Assembly: GCA_036365145.1 (NCBI GenBank)
Contig: JAEOAD010000012.1
Span: 42,724,501 to 42,788,500 of the forward strand
DNA: 64,000 nucleotides
Direction: 5' to 3'
From: Orientallactaga sibirica
Taxonomy: Eukaryota; Chordata; Mammalia; Rodentia; Dipodidae
Shown here: positions 10,724 through 22,818 of the stretch, piece by piece
Numbering within the stretch: the first letter of the stretch is position 1
Layout: each line of letters begins with the position of its first letter
Program-made: the position numbers and the translations under genes
The notes under the pieces: model-generated
Database searches by the model: none
What the model saw: the letters and a program-made list of their open reading frames with translations, nothing else
What the model was told of the DNA's origin: nothing

Positions 10724-13700
10724 AGCTGCTTCATTGTTTCAGCAATGAGAAAGTAACCATAGCATGAACTTACACCAAATTCTGGGTAGAGAAGGAGTGA
10801 AAATAGTTAAAATTTCATCCTTCTTGATGTAAGTTGAAAATATTACTGGGTTAAGTGCTGAGTCATAGACAACAAAGCCTTTATTATCTTTCAAATAGTG
10901 TATTAACCCAAACCCTCAAACTGAAACTCTGAAAATGCTCTGAGATACAGTGCTATTACAGTTATAAAATGAAGCTGATGTCATCATACTCATTTATATC
11001 TGAGTTTACATATCAGAAATAAAGATTCTGTACTATAAGTGATAATCAATGCTCCTACATTTGGACTTCTTGAGGAAAAAAGGAAGTAAGAGGTGGTATA
11101 AGTGTGAGATGATCTAGAAAAGAGTGAATAAATAAAAATTCTTTAGACGGTGCATTAACTTTTGTTTTTCCAGCTATTACTTGTCTTAACCCCAAAGTCT
11201 TTTAGATTCTCCTTCTTCTTCCTCTTCATGTGCTGATTCTTGAATTTGTCAGTTCCATTCTCAATTTCCTACTTACCTACAGCAGATACATACTTCTTGA
11301 CTTGTATCTTTTTCCTTGTTCCTGTATAGTCTAATGAATGTGAGGAAATTAATCTCTTCCTCTGCTTATGAAATATATTAGCAGGGATTTTCTAAAGGGA
11401 AAAGTTCTTTGTCCACTCAATAAAGCTTGTGAATAGGAAAGTAATTCCAGGCAGGGTCTTACAAATAAGTGTTATATTTTCTTGTTGAAAGTGAAACCTT
11501 ATGAGGTCTCTGAAATTGTACCTTCTTGAAGCAATTGTTGAACTTCAACCAGATCAGAATTGCTTCTAAATGTCAAAATCATGCCTCAAAATTTAGCATA
11601 GACTAATATCTAAGTTAAAACCTAAATGACTACTTCAAAAATGCTCAAGGGATCTAGAGAACTCTTTGGAAATATAAGAAAAGAATCAACAAGTTGACTT
11701 AGAGTAGTCAAGTGGTTTTGTTTCCAAATCTAAAGTAATATCTACTGCAGTGAAATATTGTCTTTACTGCCTTAGATTTCTTAAGTGACCTTAGATTCAA
11801 TAGAGCAGTTTGATTTAAGGGATTTTAAAATCACTGTGAGAATCTTCATTTTTAAAAAAAATATCAGTTCATAGACAATATTCAAAATGCTTCTTGTAGG
11901 AATGGTGTAGATGCTCTTCTTCTGGTCTTTGTTTGTTTTTAGCATGTAAAAATATAGCAACTCATCATGTATTTTCATCATGGTTGAAGGAGTCCAGGTA
12001 ATAGATCGTGATGTAAGCCATAAGTCCAGGGAAGAAACAAAATTGGACTTTTAGTTGTTCATACAGGTGAAATACTCATGTTAAAATGGGTTAAATATTT
12101 GGTTTGTTGTTTTTTATTGTTGCTTTTGAAAGCTAATTTAATACACTCTAATCATCCTAGCAGAAGTACATATATAAAGACCAGGTTATATCCACAGGAA
12201 GTTTAAATACTTCTGAGTGAGTAGGTGCTATTACCAGTGTTCATGTAGGAACCAAGAAATTAACGCCATTGTTAAAATCCACCAGTGATTAAAGCAAACA
12301 TCTCTGAAGAATTATTTATAGGTCCTGCTGATGAGTCTAACAATGCCTCAGATCTTCCTGTTAAACATCAATGAGATTAACAGAGGTTTACTGAATATGT
12401 CTTGAACAATTATTCCTCTAGATTGTTAGCTAAAGCAAGGCCTCCTTTTGTGTCAATCAAACTACTTTCATTCCCCATATTTCAATTATTTTGCAGTATA
12501 TTCTGTTTAAAAATTAACACAAACATGTACATTTCAGGGTAATTTTCCTCATTTTAAAATGCTGTTCATAAAGATTCATGATCACATTGTTGAAATTGCA
12601 TGCTCTCTCAGCACACGTAAGTGCCAGTTTACATATCATTAACTACTTGACAGAGAGGAAAATGTTGGGAACAGGAAAGATAAATTTAGAAATGATACAA
12701 TGGAACATTAATAATTGAATATGAAAACAAAATTTCCCTGGAATTTATAAAGTATATCCATGAGGAAAATTTTTTGATTACCTGGACAGTTTTAAGACTA
12801 TAATACAAAGTGAAATAATCATATTAAAATCATTAAAGATAGTAAGGTTGTGGAAATTTCCCTTGCTATCTTCAAACTAGAACAAAAGGTGATTATAATT
12901 TTCCCACTGAATAATTGTCAGTGGCATTAAATTCAGAGGTATGAGTTGTTACGGATGCCCATGGCAACTTAATACTCCTATGATCACAGGGTTGGGAAAT
13001 ACAGATCAATAGCACACAGTGGCTATAATCAACATGCAGATTAATGAACAGGGCCACAGACACCAGGGAACATTAGAACAAAGACCAGTTGAGCATTTTA
13101 ATTGCTAAGTTTCTGCTCAGTCTCAATTCCCCATCAATCTCCATCCATTATGACCATTGATGCATAGCAGACATTAAGAGGAAAACAATACCATAATGAT
13201 TCATAAGTGTGAGGGTGCAAATAAATGGTTAGCTCTGGGAAAATCAGGGCTGTGATTATTTTGTGGTTCAGACTACTTAAAAAATCTGACACATTATTTA
13301 TAATTTTCATTGTTCCCTGGATCTGACCTGCTTGTATTTAATAAGTTAGTTTTAATGGAAATAATAGCACTGCAAAAGGTTAGTTGAACAATCTTTTTTT
13401 TTTTTTTCTGTTTCAATATATGTTTGAATTATATCTTTAACAGAAAATCACAAAGTAATTAGAAATGAAAAAAGAATTATGAAGTCATCTTGTGAGGGTA
13501 AGATTTTCAAACAGCATGATTACATATTGTTGATGTTTAAACAAGGCACAGCACTAGGCTGGTCTTCATTTTTTTGAACACTGCCTGCTCAGTTCACATC
13601 TTGAGTTTTCAAATAAATATCCCAGAAATTGATATCCAAGCAAGCCATTAGAAGTTTTCTTACTCTAGAGGAAATTGTCCACAGTTGTTTTGGAAGCTAG

Positions 13701-13734
13701 CAAAATGGTTCAGACTAGGTCCAGCACTGGGTTG
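10724..13734. other. Repeat-poor single-copy block (3 kb)
   Basis: This is the longest part of the window in which I recognise no interspersed repeat. It is AT-rich with no long open frame. The part at about 12,890-13,400 is more complex in composition and contains several TAAT/ATTA cores ('gattaatgaac', 'ttttaattgc'). That fits, but does not prove, a conserved non-coding or regulatory segment. Confidence 0.4.
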
Positions 13735-13880
13735 GATAGTTTGCATGTGATCCTCTAATTCTTACCTTTGTGATGTGAACAATGTAACAACTGAAGCTAC
13801 ATGACTTTCCCAAAGTGGTCTTTTCTGGAAGAATGAAGCTAGAATCAAAACCCAAAATGTTCTGACTCTGAAGCTTATGG
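13735..13880 (-). mobile_element. MIR SINE relic, antisense
   Basis: Order of phrases as in an antisense MIR: 'gatcctctaattcttacctttgtgatg', 'caactgaagctacatgactttcccaaagtgg', 'gaagctagaatcaaaacccaaa...ctgactctgaagc'. It is strongly diverged, as expected for a mammal-wide ancient SINE. Confidence 0.6.
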
Positions 13881-14267
13881 CATTTCGTCTATATTTGGTG
13901 GGATTTTAAAACATGAAGTCTGGATTAATTATTCTAGGCAATTTTATGAACCAATGAATTTAAAAACCTTTAACTTTCTCACACAGAGTATCAAAGTAGT
14001 ATAGTTTAAGCTATAAACTTCAGGGTCAGGAACCTTGTACGTCAGTAGAAGATATCCCTATAGCCTTGGTTTCATTTGTTTTCTTGCTTCTGTGCCTCCT
14101 TTCTGGATGGACCTTCTGCAGGTATATGACCTCCACTGAGTGGCTTCTGCTTAGAGTTCAGAGTATACCATTTACCTAGGACTGGGGAAAATTATATATT
14201 TTGTCATATGGATTTTCTCTTCCACAAAATCCTTCCTATATATTTTTCTTAAAAATTCAGGCTACCT

Positions 14268-14418
14268 GGGCTGGGGAGATGACTTAGCAGTTGAAGTGCT
14301 TGCCTGAAAAGCCAAAGGACCCAGGTTCAATTCCCCAGGATCCACATAAGCCAGATGGACAAGGTGGACCATGCATCTGGAATATGTTTGCAGTGGCTGG
14401 AGGCCCTAATGCACTAGT
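14268..14418 (+). mobile_element. DIP-type SINE, sense, 3'-truncated
   Basis: 'gggctggggagatgacttagcagttgaagtgcttgcctg' is the tRNA-like head. It has an A-box-like segment at the start and a B-box-like GGTTCAATTCC at 14,324-14,334. The body follows ('aagccagatggacaaggtgg', 'catctggaatatgtttgcagtggctgg'). It stops at 'ctaatgcact' without the usual CT-rich tail. It is one of only two sense copies in the window. Confidence 0.88.
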
Positions 14419-14457
14419 ACATCATAATTGGTCCAGGTTTCAAGAAGAGTTTATCTG

Positions 14458-14545
14458 ACTCCTTGCTTCCCTTGAGTTATGGATTGAACTTAGGGTCTTG
14501 TGCATTCTAAGCAAGTGCAGTGCCACTGAGCTACAGCCCCAGCCT
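14458..14545 (-). mobile_element. ID-like SINE, antisense
   Basis: 'gagttatggattgaacttagggtcttgtgcattctaagcaagtgcagtgccactgagctacagccccagcc' is the reverse complement of an ID-type, tRNA-Ala-derived head. The reversed B box is 'ggattgaac' and the reversed A box is 'cactgagctaca'. It sits directly downstream of the truncated DIP copy. Confidence 0.8.
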
Positions 14546-15320
14546 CATCTGATTCTTACTATGGTGCTCACACTGGTTCAAGTTTTTCATCTTGGCATGC
14601 ATCACTTGGAATGCATCACTAATTTGTTGAGAAACATCTACCATGCATGGTTTGCATTGACCTAAGTAGCAATTGCTATTCTTTGTTGCTTTATTTTTCC
14701 AAGAAATTGGTATTAAATTTTAAATTTCTATTAAAGCTTCCATACTAGCAATCCACTATATTAAAATCAGAATATTTCCACATCCCTGATACTAATGTTT
14801 AAGTAAAACCTGGAAATTATATAGTAGTTTACACAGAAATGAATATTCAATAGACTGAAACTCCAGGTCAGGTTCTGTCAAACATTTTATCTTGACCCTG
14901 GGATTTTGCTTTAAGCTTCCTTGGTGTCATATTTCTTACCTATCATTGGAGTACTTTTTAACACCATGTGATATGAAAAGGTATTCTTGTAATTTCAAAT
15001 TAATTATAGGCCCATACAAAGCTTCTTAATTTTGGAAATTATTAGTTCTTTCATCCATCCTTTCTTGCTGTGCTTGAAAATTGAACCTTTGTTACACTTA
15101 CACTAACTAAACATAAACACATGTTTTAGGAAAAATTTGCATCTCTGATACCATGATGTCCTTCCACATGCTATTCTGACCTGAGCCTACTTATAACTGA
15201 TTACAATATTGTCATACTGAACTATCTTCAATTCAAAGATCATTGAAGTATGAAAACTATCTCTACCCAGAAAATTTGATTTTTAGATCATTTTTCTGTT
15301 TAAATGCATATTTTTTTACA
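14546..15320. other. Single-copy sequence, no gene seen
   Basis: No recognisable repeat, RNA or coding sequence. Confidence 0.45.
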
Positions 15321-15329
15321 CTCTCATAT

Positions 15330-15528
15330 TTTTAGAGAGAGCTCATGAGAGAGATAGAGAGATTGGAGAGAATTGAGAGCCTCAGCCACTGCAATCAAAC
15401 TCCAGATGCTTTTGCCACCTAGTGGGCATGTGCCACCTTATGCTTGCCTTACATTTGTGGATCTGGCTTACATGGGCCCTGAGGCTTTGCAGGCAACCTC
15501 CTTAACTGCTAAGCCATCTCTCCAACTC
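15330..15528 (-). mobile_element. DIP-type SINE, long form, antisense
   Basis: GA-rich tract, 'cagccactgcaatcaaactccagatgc', then about 30 extra bases ('gggcatgtgccaccttatgc...') before 'ggatctggcttacatgggccc', and the reversed head 'ctgctaagccatctctcc'. Flanks share an imperfect duplication: 'tacactctcatattttta' on the left, 'atactctcatttttaa' on the right. The 78-codon plus frame at 15,373 is a by-product. Confidence 0.87.
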
Positions 15529-16399
15529 TATACTCTCATTTTTAACCTCAGAGTCTATGCTGGTAAGTGCTATTCCTTTCAATTAAGAAACAGCTGCAAA
15601 TTTAATTAATGTGCTGTTGACTCCCATCCTTTTCTGGGCCACTAATGGGGAGGTTAAATGAGAACAGACCTGGCTTTATCTCAAATCCCTGAGGGACATA
15701 AGGAAAAACCTTCTTAGCATTTCTTTTCATTTGCATTCCTTCCATAGAATTTATGTTGTATGTCAATGCATGCATTCCAGAAATACAGCACTTGAGATGT
15801 TAAAGAAATATTGTGATCTTAGTAGAAAGATCATATGTCTGGAGTCTTGTGTTTTTTACAGATCTATCTTCTGGTAGAAACTGCAATGTCTGGTTTAGTG
15901 GATTGCATATTCTGATCAGTGAATTGGCATATGAGGTAAGTAGAACAAGCAGTCAGCGATCCACTTCCAGCCTTCCTTACAAACAGACTGCAAGGTATGT
16001 AGGAGAGCATGCATCATAATGGACAGTGGTAACCTTGAACAAACTCATTGTAAACAGAGCTAATAATCAATGAACCATCTTAGTTTATGCTATTATCAAT
16101 TCTTTATGTTGAGTGAACAGGAATTCTTTTAAATCAAACATTCTCTCATTCTATCTAAATCTCTCTTTTAAATAACTAAATAATAAAATATTTAAAAAAT
16201 AAGAAAAAGAAAGGTTGTACTCTTAGACTCCCCTTACCCCCAACCCAATTCTGCTGAGTGTAATTTCTAAGCAATATTTATTTTCTTCTTCTGATATAAG
16301 AAAATTGTTGATGGAGTGACTAAATCCTCCATTGTTAATTTGGTTAATATTTATATATCTTGTTTATACATAATACACCAAATACATAAACACCAAAAT
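15529..16399. other. Single-copy sequence, no gene seen
   Basis: No recognisable repeat or gene. The 68-codon frame at 15,813-16,019 has no motif I recognise. Confidence 0.45.
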
Positions 16400-16765
16400 G
16401 TAAAAGGAGGAGATACTTATAAATGTACTGAAGGAGGATAGGAGAAAGCTAGAACAGAACTCCTGGCTAAAATGAAACTAGTATCTGCTGGAGAACTATC
16501 TACAGCTCCCCCTGCTGCCCACAGTCTACTGCTCTACCTAGGTGGCCTGACCCAAATGGGCTGACCCTCAAGTTCATCCTCCAAATTTACTAGCCAATCA
16601 GGTCTTCTTCCCTTTATATACATCATGAATCTGATGCTATAGCTTTCCAGTCCCTCTATCTCTTCCCTTCTCTTTTGGCACAACCCCGGGTTTGTGGACC
16701 TCTCCAGCTCTTACCCTGTGCTGATAGGACACACGTGGTGGGAAAGCATAGCATTCTTTTCTTTC

Positions 16766-16796
<31 letters not shown>

Positions 16797-17685
16797 CTTT
16801 TCTTTTCTTTTCTTTTCTTTTCTTTTCTTTTCTTTCTTTTCTTTTCTTTTTTTCATTATTTCTTGATCTAAACTTTTCTGCTTGTCTCTGCTTTATAGTT
16901 TTGGGTAAATTCTCACTAATTACAAATATGATTTTCCTCTGGTTCCTGAATCTACCACGTGCATATTCTCTTTACACCACGTGGGTACTCTCCCAGCTCT
17001 AGACTTGCTTCCTGTGTAATTACTTTAAACTCAGGGTAACCATAAGTGTAACACTCTTCATTACTCTATTTACTTCTGAATCTCCTGGTCTCTGTTTTGA
17101 TATTTTCTCTTTGCTGTTCTTAAGTCACCACCATTTGCCCTTTTAACTTTCTTCCATGGGGAAACTCAGGGTAGATGCTATGGGGTTCCTCCTAAGTTTC
17201 CCTACACAAGCTCCTAGATTCTACTTTCCACATGATTGCAGCCCTATTCCACCCCCCCCCCACAAGCCCCTCAATTTCTCATCTGCTTTGATACTTTCCT
17301 TCTTCAGGAATGCACATGGTGGATGCCATGTGTGTTCTTTCTGAATCTCTCTATATATGCATCTAAATTCTACGTTCCATGTGCTTGCAACTTTGCTCCA
17401 GTCTTTTTATAAAGACCTCAATTTCTCTTAATTGAACCTCATAAAGTATACAGTGTTTCCACATGAGAGGGGGTTTCCTACTTTCGATGTGTTTAGCCTC
17501 CCTTCCTAGACCCCAATCTCCCTTAAATAAACCCCATAATTTGTGATTTTCTCTTCAATACACTTAATGATTTAGAATTTATTATTATTGAGTCTGTCTT
17601 TATTAACTATTTATTACAGGTAGAACAGAATTCAAAATTTGAGGTTTATAAATTTTGGGAGCCCCAAAATCCTGCGTCAGTACCA
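16400..17685 (+). mobile_element. Candidate long LTR with subrepeats (unassigned family)
   Basis: A CCAAT-like AGCCAATCA at 16,592-16,600 is followed 13 bp later by a TATA-like TTTATATA at 16,613-16,620. A poly(A) signal AATAAA lies at 17,526-17,531. In between are a CTTTT array and three diverged subrepeats starting near 17,219, 17,367 and 17,476. Each has a 'tctac-ttcc-atg...gc' start, and the last has 'aataaacccc'. A hairpin-forming TTTTGGGAGCCCCAAAA at 17,653-17,669 follows. This order suggests promoter, R region and U5 of an LTR, but I cannot name the family or fix the ends. Confidence 0.35.
16755..16852. repeat. (CTTTT)n microsatellite
   Basis: About 95 bp of nearly perfect CTTTT pentamers. 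It explains the repetitive Phe/Ser/Leu and Lys/Glu/Arg open frames on the two strands. Confidence 0.95.
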
Positions 17686-17689
17686 CACT

Positions 17690-19289
17690 TAGAAAAAGAT
17701 AAAGATGCCTTCAACCCAACACTGAAATACACAGAAACAAGGCAATCTAACTTGCAAAAGGAACACAGGGTTCACAGAACATCTACCTCTGGAATGTTTT
17801 CCTTAAAAAATACGAAATTCATTAAATTCATTTAATTAACAAAAATACAAATATAATCTCATTTGTGAAAAGTTCTTCCTTGTGGCTGGGTGACAACACT
17901 GAACAAAAACAACAGTCTTCTTTAATTTGAATAGGGAAGTAAGAAAATCAGAACGGAGGAGGTTTCACAAAGGTAATTAGTAATAAGCACAATGAAGCAG
18001 AGGAAGGGAACAGTGAGAAGGGGGTGTCATTTTAAATGGGATACTTAGAGTAAATAGTAAGAGTTTCACAGTATCTATGAGAAACAATAAATGAAAGCTT
18101 AGATTGCTTGAAGAAAAAGTAAAGAAAATTAAGGGAACAAAGCTAAATGAGCAAGAAAATATAACATTAAATCATTTAAAATATAGTTAGATATTAAATT
18201 CTGCTAAATCTATGTTAACAACAACTAAATAAGGAAAATAAAGAGGAGGTTTTAAAAAAATGTGAATGGAGAGGAAAAGGAATAATGCTGAAAACAAAAA
18301 TGAGGGCAGCCTAAACACCAAGCACCATAGATGAACCGTGTAGTTATTTCCATTCATCACACTGCACTCTCCCTGTGTGATTACTTCCACAAAAGACCCA
18401 CATCCAAATTTCACACTGAGTTTGTTTAAGCTTTCTGTTCTTGTGGGGACATTCAACTTTCCCCACACCAAATTCATCTTTCATCTCTTCTGTCTAAAGT
18501 TTTTATACCACTAAAGTCTAGACGTCATCTAGGACACAGTGTAAAGATGTCTCCTTGAAGGGCAAATATCTGAACCTGCGTGATGGTCATGGATAAGCTT
18601 AGTAAGCTCAAGTGTGAAAATGGGGCCAGAATGTTTCCTTCAAGATTTAGTTCATGTGCCAGGTTTCATGCACAACCTTGTTCTTTGATTAAAACTATCA
18701 CCGAAGTAAGATTATTGAAAAATGGTGAAATTTTTTTTTCTGAAAGATTGAAATGACTTTGAAGACTAGACTGGATATCTTTGACATAACTTAAAGATCA
18801 GACAAGGATTCAGAGATGTTGTAGAGCGTGCCCTATGCCTCTTAACAAGTTGGTTATGAAGCAAAGACTAGAATTCAGGTCCTTTAATTTCTACTTCAGC
18901 TTTTTGAGGGAAACTAAGGAAAATAAGAACCAATTGTGATGACAGTATTTCATTTGCACATGAAGACATAATAATCTTTGTTTTAGATGCTATACAGGGA
19001 TTTGGAGGTATAAAAGTTTTGCAGAGAGATGGAATAGATAAGTGAGTTTGGCTGGGTAAAAGTTAAGTTAAAAATTTTTACCACTAGACAATAATGGTGA
19101 TGAGCCTATCATGTGTCAAGGCCTTTCACTGCACCTTCAATAAATTTTAAAGCCCTCATGAATAGTGGCTACAAACTCTGTCAATGCTTGTATCTGTGGA
19201 TATTGTGTCAGATGCTCCTGCTCTGACCTTCTTTCTTACTTTCCTCTATACACTTATCTTCCTTGCAATCTTATGATTATGTCTGGCCT
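17690..19289. other. Single-copy AT-rich sequence with a possible MIR relic
   Basis: No gene seen. About 18,785-18,890 ('gacaaggattcagagatg...ttggttatgaagcaaagactagaattcaggtcc') has the order of an antisense MIR, but is too diverged to list alone. The 96-codon minus frame at 18,187-18,477 has no recognisable motif. Confidence 0.4.
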
Positions 19290-19600
19290 GTTTTTGTTAG
19301 TCTATAAAAGATTTCATTTTCTTTATAGAATGTTCTTTCCTTTAGCCTTACTTCATGAGGATTTTCTCTGCTCACAGAAGCCCTCCAGTATACCCCATTC
19401 TCTATACCCACCATTACTATTGATTAATTTGTGTCCACAAAGCATGTAGGTGAACTGGACTATACTACTATGTGCATGCATGGGATGTCTGCCTGTTTCT
19501 TTGATCAGAGTATGAACTCTTTGAAAATGCAGGCTTTGCATTAGTATCACTCTAAACCCTATGTGAATATACTTTTAATGCTTGATGCAATGTCAGCTTT
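19290..19600 (-). mobile_element. Possible L2 3'-end relic, antisense
   Basis: 'gaatgttctttcctttagcc' followed by 'gagtatgaactctttgaaaatgcaggctttgcattagtatc' and 'aatgcttgatgcaatg' follows the order of the L2 3' region ('agtaagctccttgagggcagggactttg'-like). The similarity is weak and judged from motif order only. The 94-codon plus frame covering 19,165-19,449 is not credible as a gene. Confidence 0.35.
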
Positions 19601-21589
19601 GCAATAATTAATTTTTGAAAGAATAAAAAAATAAGTGAATGGCACCATTATTTAAGATTAATAACCTTTGTCTAAATTCAGGGCTGGTGACTGGAAGGTT
19701 TTATTCATGCCTTACAGTTTGGCTTTCCAATGGCTTACATAACACATACAGAAAAAATTATATGCCTTTTATGTTCATATTGCTTTTGAAAATATTGAAA
19801 TATAAGCCAGGTAGGAAGGAGACAGAATAGCATTACTTATCACAAAAAGCTAGCCACCAGTGTCCCAAATCTTATTTTTCTTTCCTCTGAGTGTTTCTTT
19901 GTAAATAATAAAGCATACTAATATATGTAAAACAAATAGGAAGTAATTTAGGTGAAAAGTGGGTTAACACAGGCCTGTGAACATGAAGTTGCATATTAAT
20001 CTTTGTCTGTGCTCTTTAAAGCAGGACTCAGATCAATTAGATTATCAAATACTGAAGCATCCCCAAAGTATCTAAATATAAACTGCACCATTTCCTGAAT
20101 GCTTAATTCCTAAGAATAATTCAATAATAGTCACATTATTCAAACTGTCTAGTCTTCTGAGTGCTGGGAATCTTGTCATCAATGTCATAGCAGGAGAAAA
20201 GTACTCAACTCTCAGACAAGCTTCAACATTTATAAAATGTACTGTTTGCAATTCTTTTACTTCTTTTGCTCAAGGCTGTTAAATTGTTAGGATCTAGATA
20301 TTTGCTTTAAGGGGAAAAACATAGAATATGCCCAAAGTACTGCATACTATCTTTCTTTATCATAATTTATGGGAGGTTTAACATAAAAGGAGGTTTAATA
20401 CATGCCTAATAAATCCACAAGTATGTGTATATCATGTGAAAGAATAGAAAACAGTGCAAAGTTAAGGAATATTTTTAACATTTTGAAATTTCTTGCCTCT
20501 TTGATTTTCAAATCTCTTTTCTTCTTTCTTCTCTTATAGTCACACATTTTTAGTACATTACACCTAAAGATGTATTATTCTCCATCTCAAATTACTTGGG
20601 AAGTAGTTATACTCAACCAAATATTCCTTTTTCTAGCTTTATACATATTTTATTTTACCAATAATGTTGGTTATAGTTTAGCTCTCCATATTCTTTAATA
20701 ACTTTAAGAGAACCAGATTTGAAATTAACATATTGGAAATATTTTATCATCTCAAATATATGTGTATGTTGATGTAATTCTGTAGTGACTTTTTCATTGT
20801 TCTTTTAAGTTAGTTAAATGATTATAAACAAATGTTATAGTAGATATATTAAGTCATCATTCATTTTCTTGGGCAGTTCAAAATCATACTTTCTAACCTC
20901 TTGCCTGTGGGGTGAAAAAGACCCCATTTCTTACTCAATTTTACCATGACTTCCACATATACTATTGGAGTACTTTTTGCTCTATAACTCTCATCAAGTG
21001 TCATTAGTATCCCTTTATATTACATATTTTAGAAAACTGCAATAATTTCTGATTTCAAGAAAGAGTTTCCCCAGGCATTCAAAAAGCAATTAAAAACCTA
21101 CATAGTTGAATGATCTAACATGGCTTAACTTTCATGAAGAAAATTGTTATCTTGAGAAAATATTGAAAATTCAACCCAATACATATTTGGAAATGTTGGC
21201 TATAGAAATAATAAATTCAGTGCCTTAGAAATTCCTGATAGAGCTCTCTTTAATATTATATGTGTTTATCATTTTATTACATCACTTAGCTGCTTATACA
21301 TGTACAGAAACCATATACAAATACATAAATAAATAAATATTAACATAAAAAATAAACAACTGATCAGAATTTTGTCAGGGAGTTCCTCATTAATTTAGGT
21401 CCCCAACACATCTGGACTTTCTACCATGAGATGAGTGGGGAGGGCAAGAGAAAAAATTCATTGCAATAGTTGTTCGCTCATAATTATTTTAATTATTTTT
21501 CTATCATAAAACTTAACTTCTTCTCATCATGATAATTTCATAAAATAAGACCTATCTTGTGGATAGAGCCCAATAAGATTGTCAGAATC
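19601..21589. other. Single-copy AT-rich sequence, no gene seen
   Basis: No recognisable repeat, structural RNA or coding sequence. Composition is typical of the AT-rich parts of the window. Confidence 0.45.
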
Positions 21590-21965
21590 CTGAGGCAAGT
21601 GATGGATTAAGTTGGAGTTATCTCAAGGTTTGATGCACAGATGATCTGCTTCCAGTGATACTCGTGCTGTAGGTCCTCACTCTTCAGCTGCTAGTTTGTA
21701 ATGTCATATCCTGGCTATATGGATCTCTCTTGTAGGATGCTGACTTGTTTCACAGCTGGTTTTCTTAGAGTAAAAGAGAGTGAAAACTTTTTGCAACCTT
21801 ATCTTGGAATTTGTATTCCAACACTTTGATGCATTTTCCACTTTAGAAAAGAGTTACTTCGTCCACCCACTGTTTGTGGATTGGTGGAATATGAAAGTAC
21901 ATGAATACCAGAAGGAAAAAAAATCATTAAGTGCCATTTTAATGGCTGCTACTGTGGGCTGCACT
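21590..21965 (-). mobile_element. MLT1-like LTR relic, antisense
   Basis: The order of phrases fits an antisense MLT1-type mammalian LTR: 'caaggtttgatgcacagatgatctgcttccag', 'gctgctagtttgt', 'aaccttatcttggaa', 'tacatgaataccagaaggaaaaaaaatcatta-gtgccattttaatggctgc'. Of the 120-codon plus frame at 21,780-22,142, roughly half lies inside this relic, so it is not evidence for a gene. Confidence 0.5.
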
Positions 21966-22560
21966 CTTGCCACCAATGACTCATATCCTTGCATATCCAA
22001 AAGACACTCAGACTCCTCCTTAGGTCACCAAAATTCTCATTGTATCACCCGAAACTATCACCTGAAAATGCAGAATCTCTTTATTCAATCAGTTTCAAAG
22101 ACAGATGAACACTCTCAGAGTTTCTTAAGAGTAGCTTCTTGAATAGAGTTTCTCTTATCTGTAAACTTGTAGATCTATACAACTGAAAAGAATAGTTTTC
22201 CACTCATCCCCTCAAACTTAGATCAACTTATAACATTGCAGCTAGCTTCACTCTGAGTAAAAAAAAAACAATACCAGGAGAGAGGAAAGAGAGAGGATGG
22301 AAGAGGGAGAAGAGAAATTAAAACATGACATAGTCACAGTATTTTTGAAACTGAATATTGGAAATTACATCCTAACACATAGTTATGTTTTAATTAACAG
22401 AAATGAGTCACTAAATCCAGCCTACACACCACATGGGCAGAGGATGAAAAAAGGGCATAAATCCTGGAGGACAGGAAGCAGGAGTCGTTAAGAAGCTGTT
22501 TTGGAGGACCAGCTACATGTTTGCCCTGGATTAAGTTAAAACATGTTGAGCTTGGAAAAT
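21966..22560. other. Single-copy sequence, no gene seen
   Basis: Nothing recognised. It holds the 3' half of the 120-codon frame noted in the preceding relic. Confidence 0.4.
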
Positions 22561-22569
22561 TCTGCACCA

Positions 22570-22603
22570 TGTTTTTTTTTTTTTTCCAGTTTTCATTAAT
22601 TAA

Positions 22604-22652
<49 letters not shown>

Positions 22653-22818
22653 AAATGTGTGCATGCATACCAGAGACAAGGGTCTCTTGTCCTGAAAACA
22701 ACTCCAGGTTCTTGCACCACTTTTTGCTTCTGGTTTTGTGTAGGTGGCTGGGGATTTGAACCCCAGCCAGCAGGATTTGCAAGAAATTGTCTTTGCATAC
22801 TGAACCACGTCCCCAGCC
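22570..22818 (-). mobile_element. tRNA-headed SINE (ID/DIP-like), antisense, with (TG)n tail
   Basis: A T-run and a TG array of about 45 bp (22,607-22,651) are followed by 'ggctggggatttgaaccccagcc' and the reversed head 'tgcatactgaaccacgtccccagcccc'. The head resembles ID or DIP, but the body ('aacaactccaggttcttgcaccactttttgcttctgg') differs from the other DIP copies here. It may be an older or separate subfamily. All open frames over it are by-products. Confidence 0.65.

Noticed and set aside
14268..14334. A true tRNA gene at the tRNA-like A/B boxes
   Set aside because: The boxes belong to a SINE head and continue into the SINE body. No cloverleaf with a proper anticodon arm and acceptor stem is evident.
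16656..17002. Phe-rich 102-codon frame and Lys/Glu-rich minus frame
   Set aside because: Both are translations of the CTTTT array.
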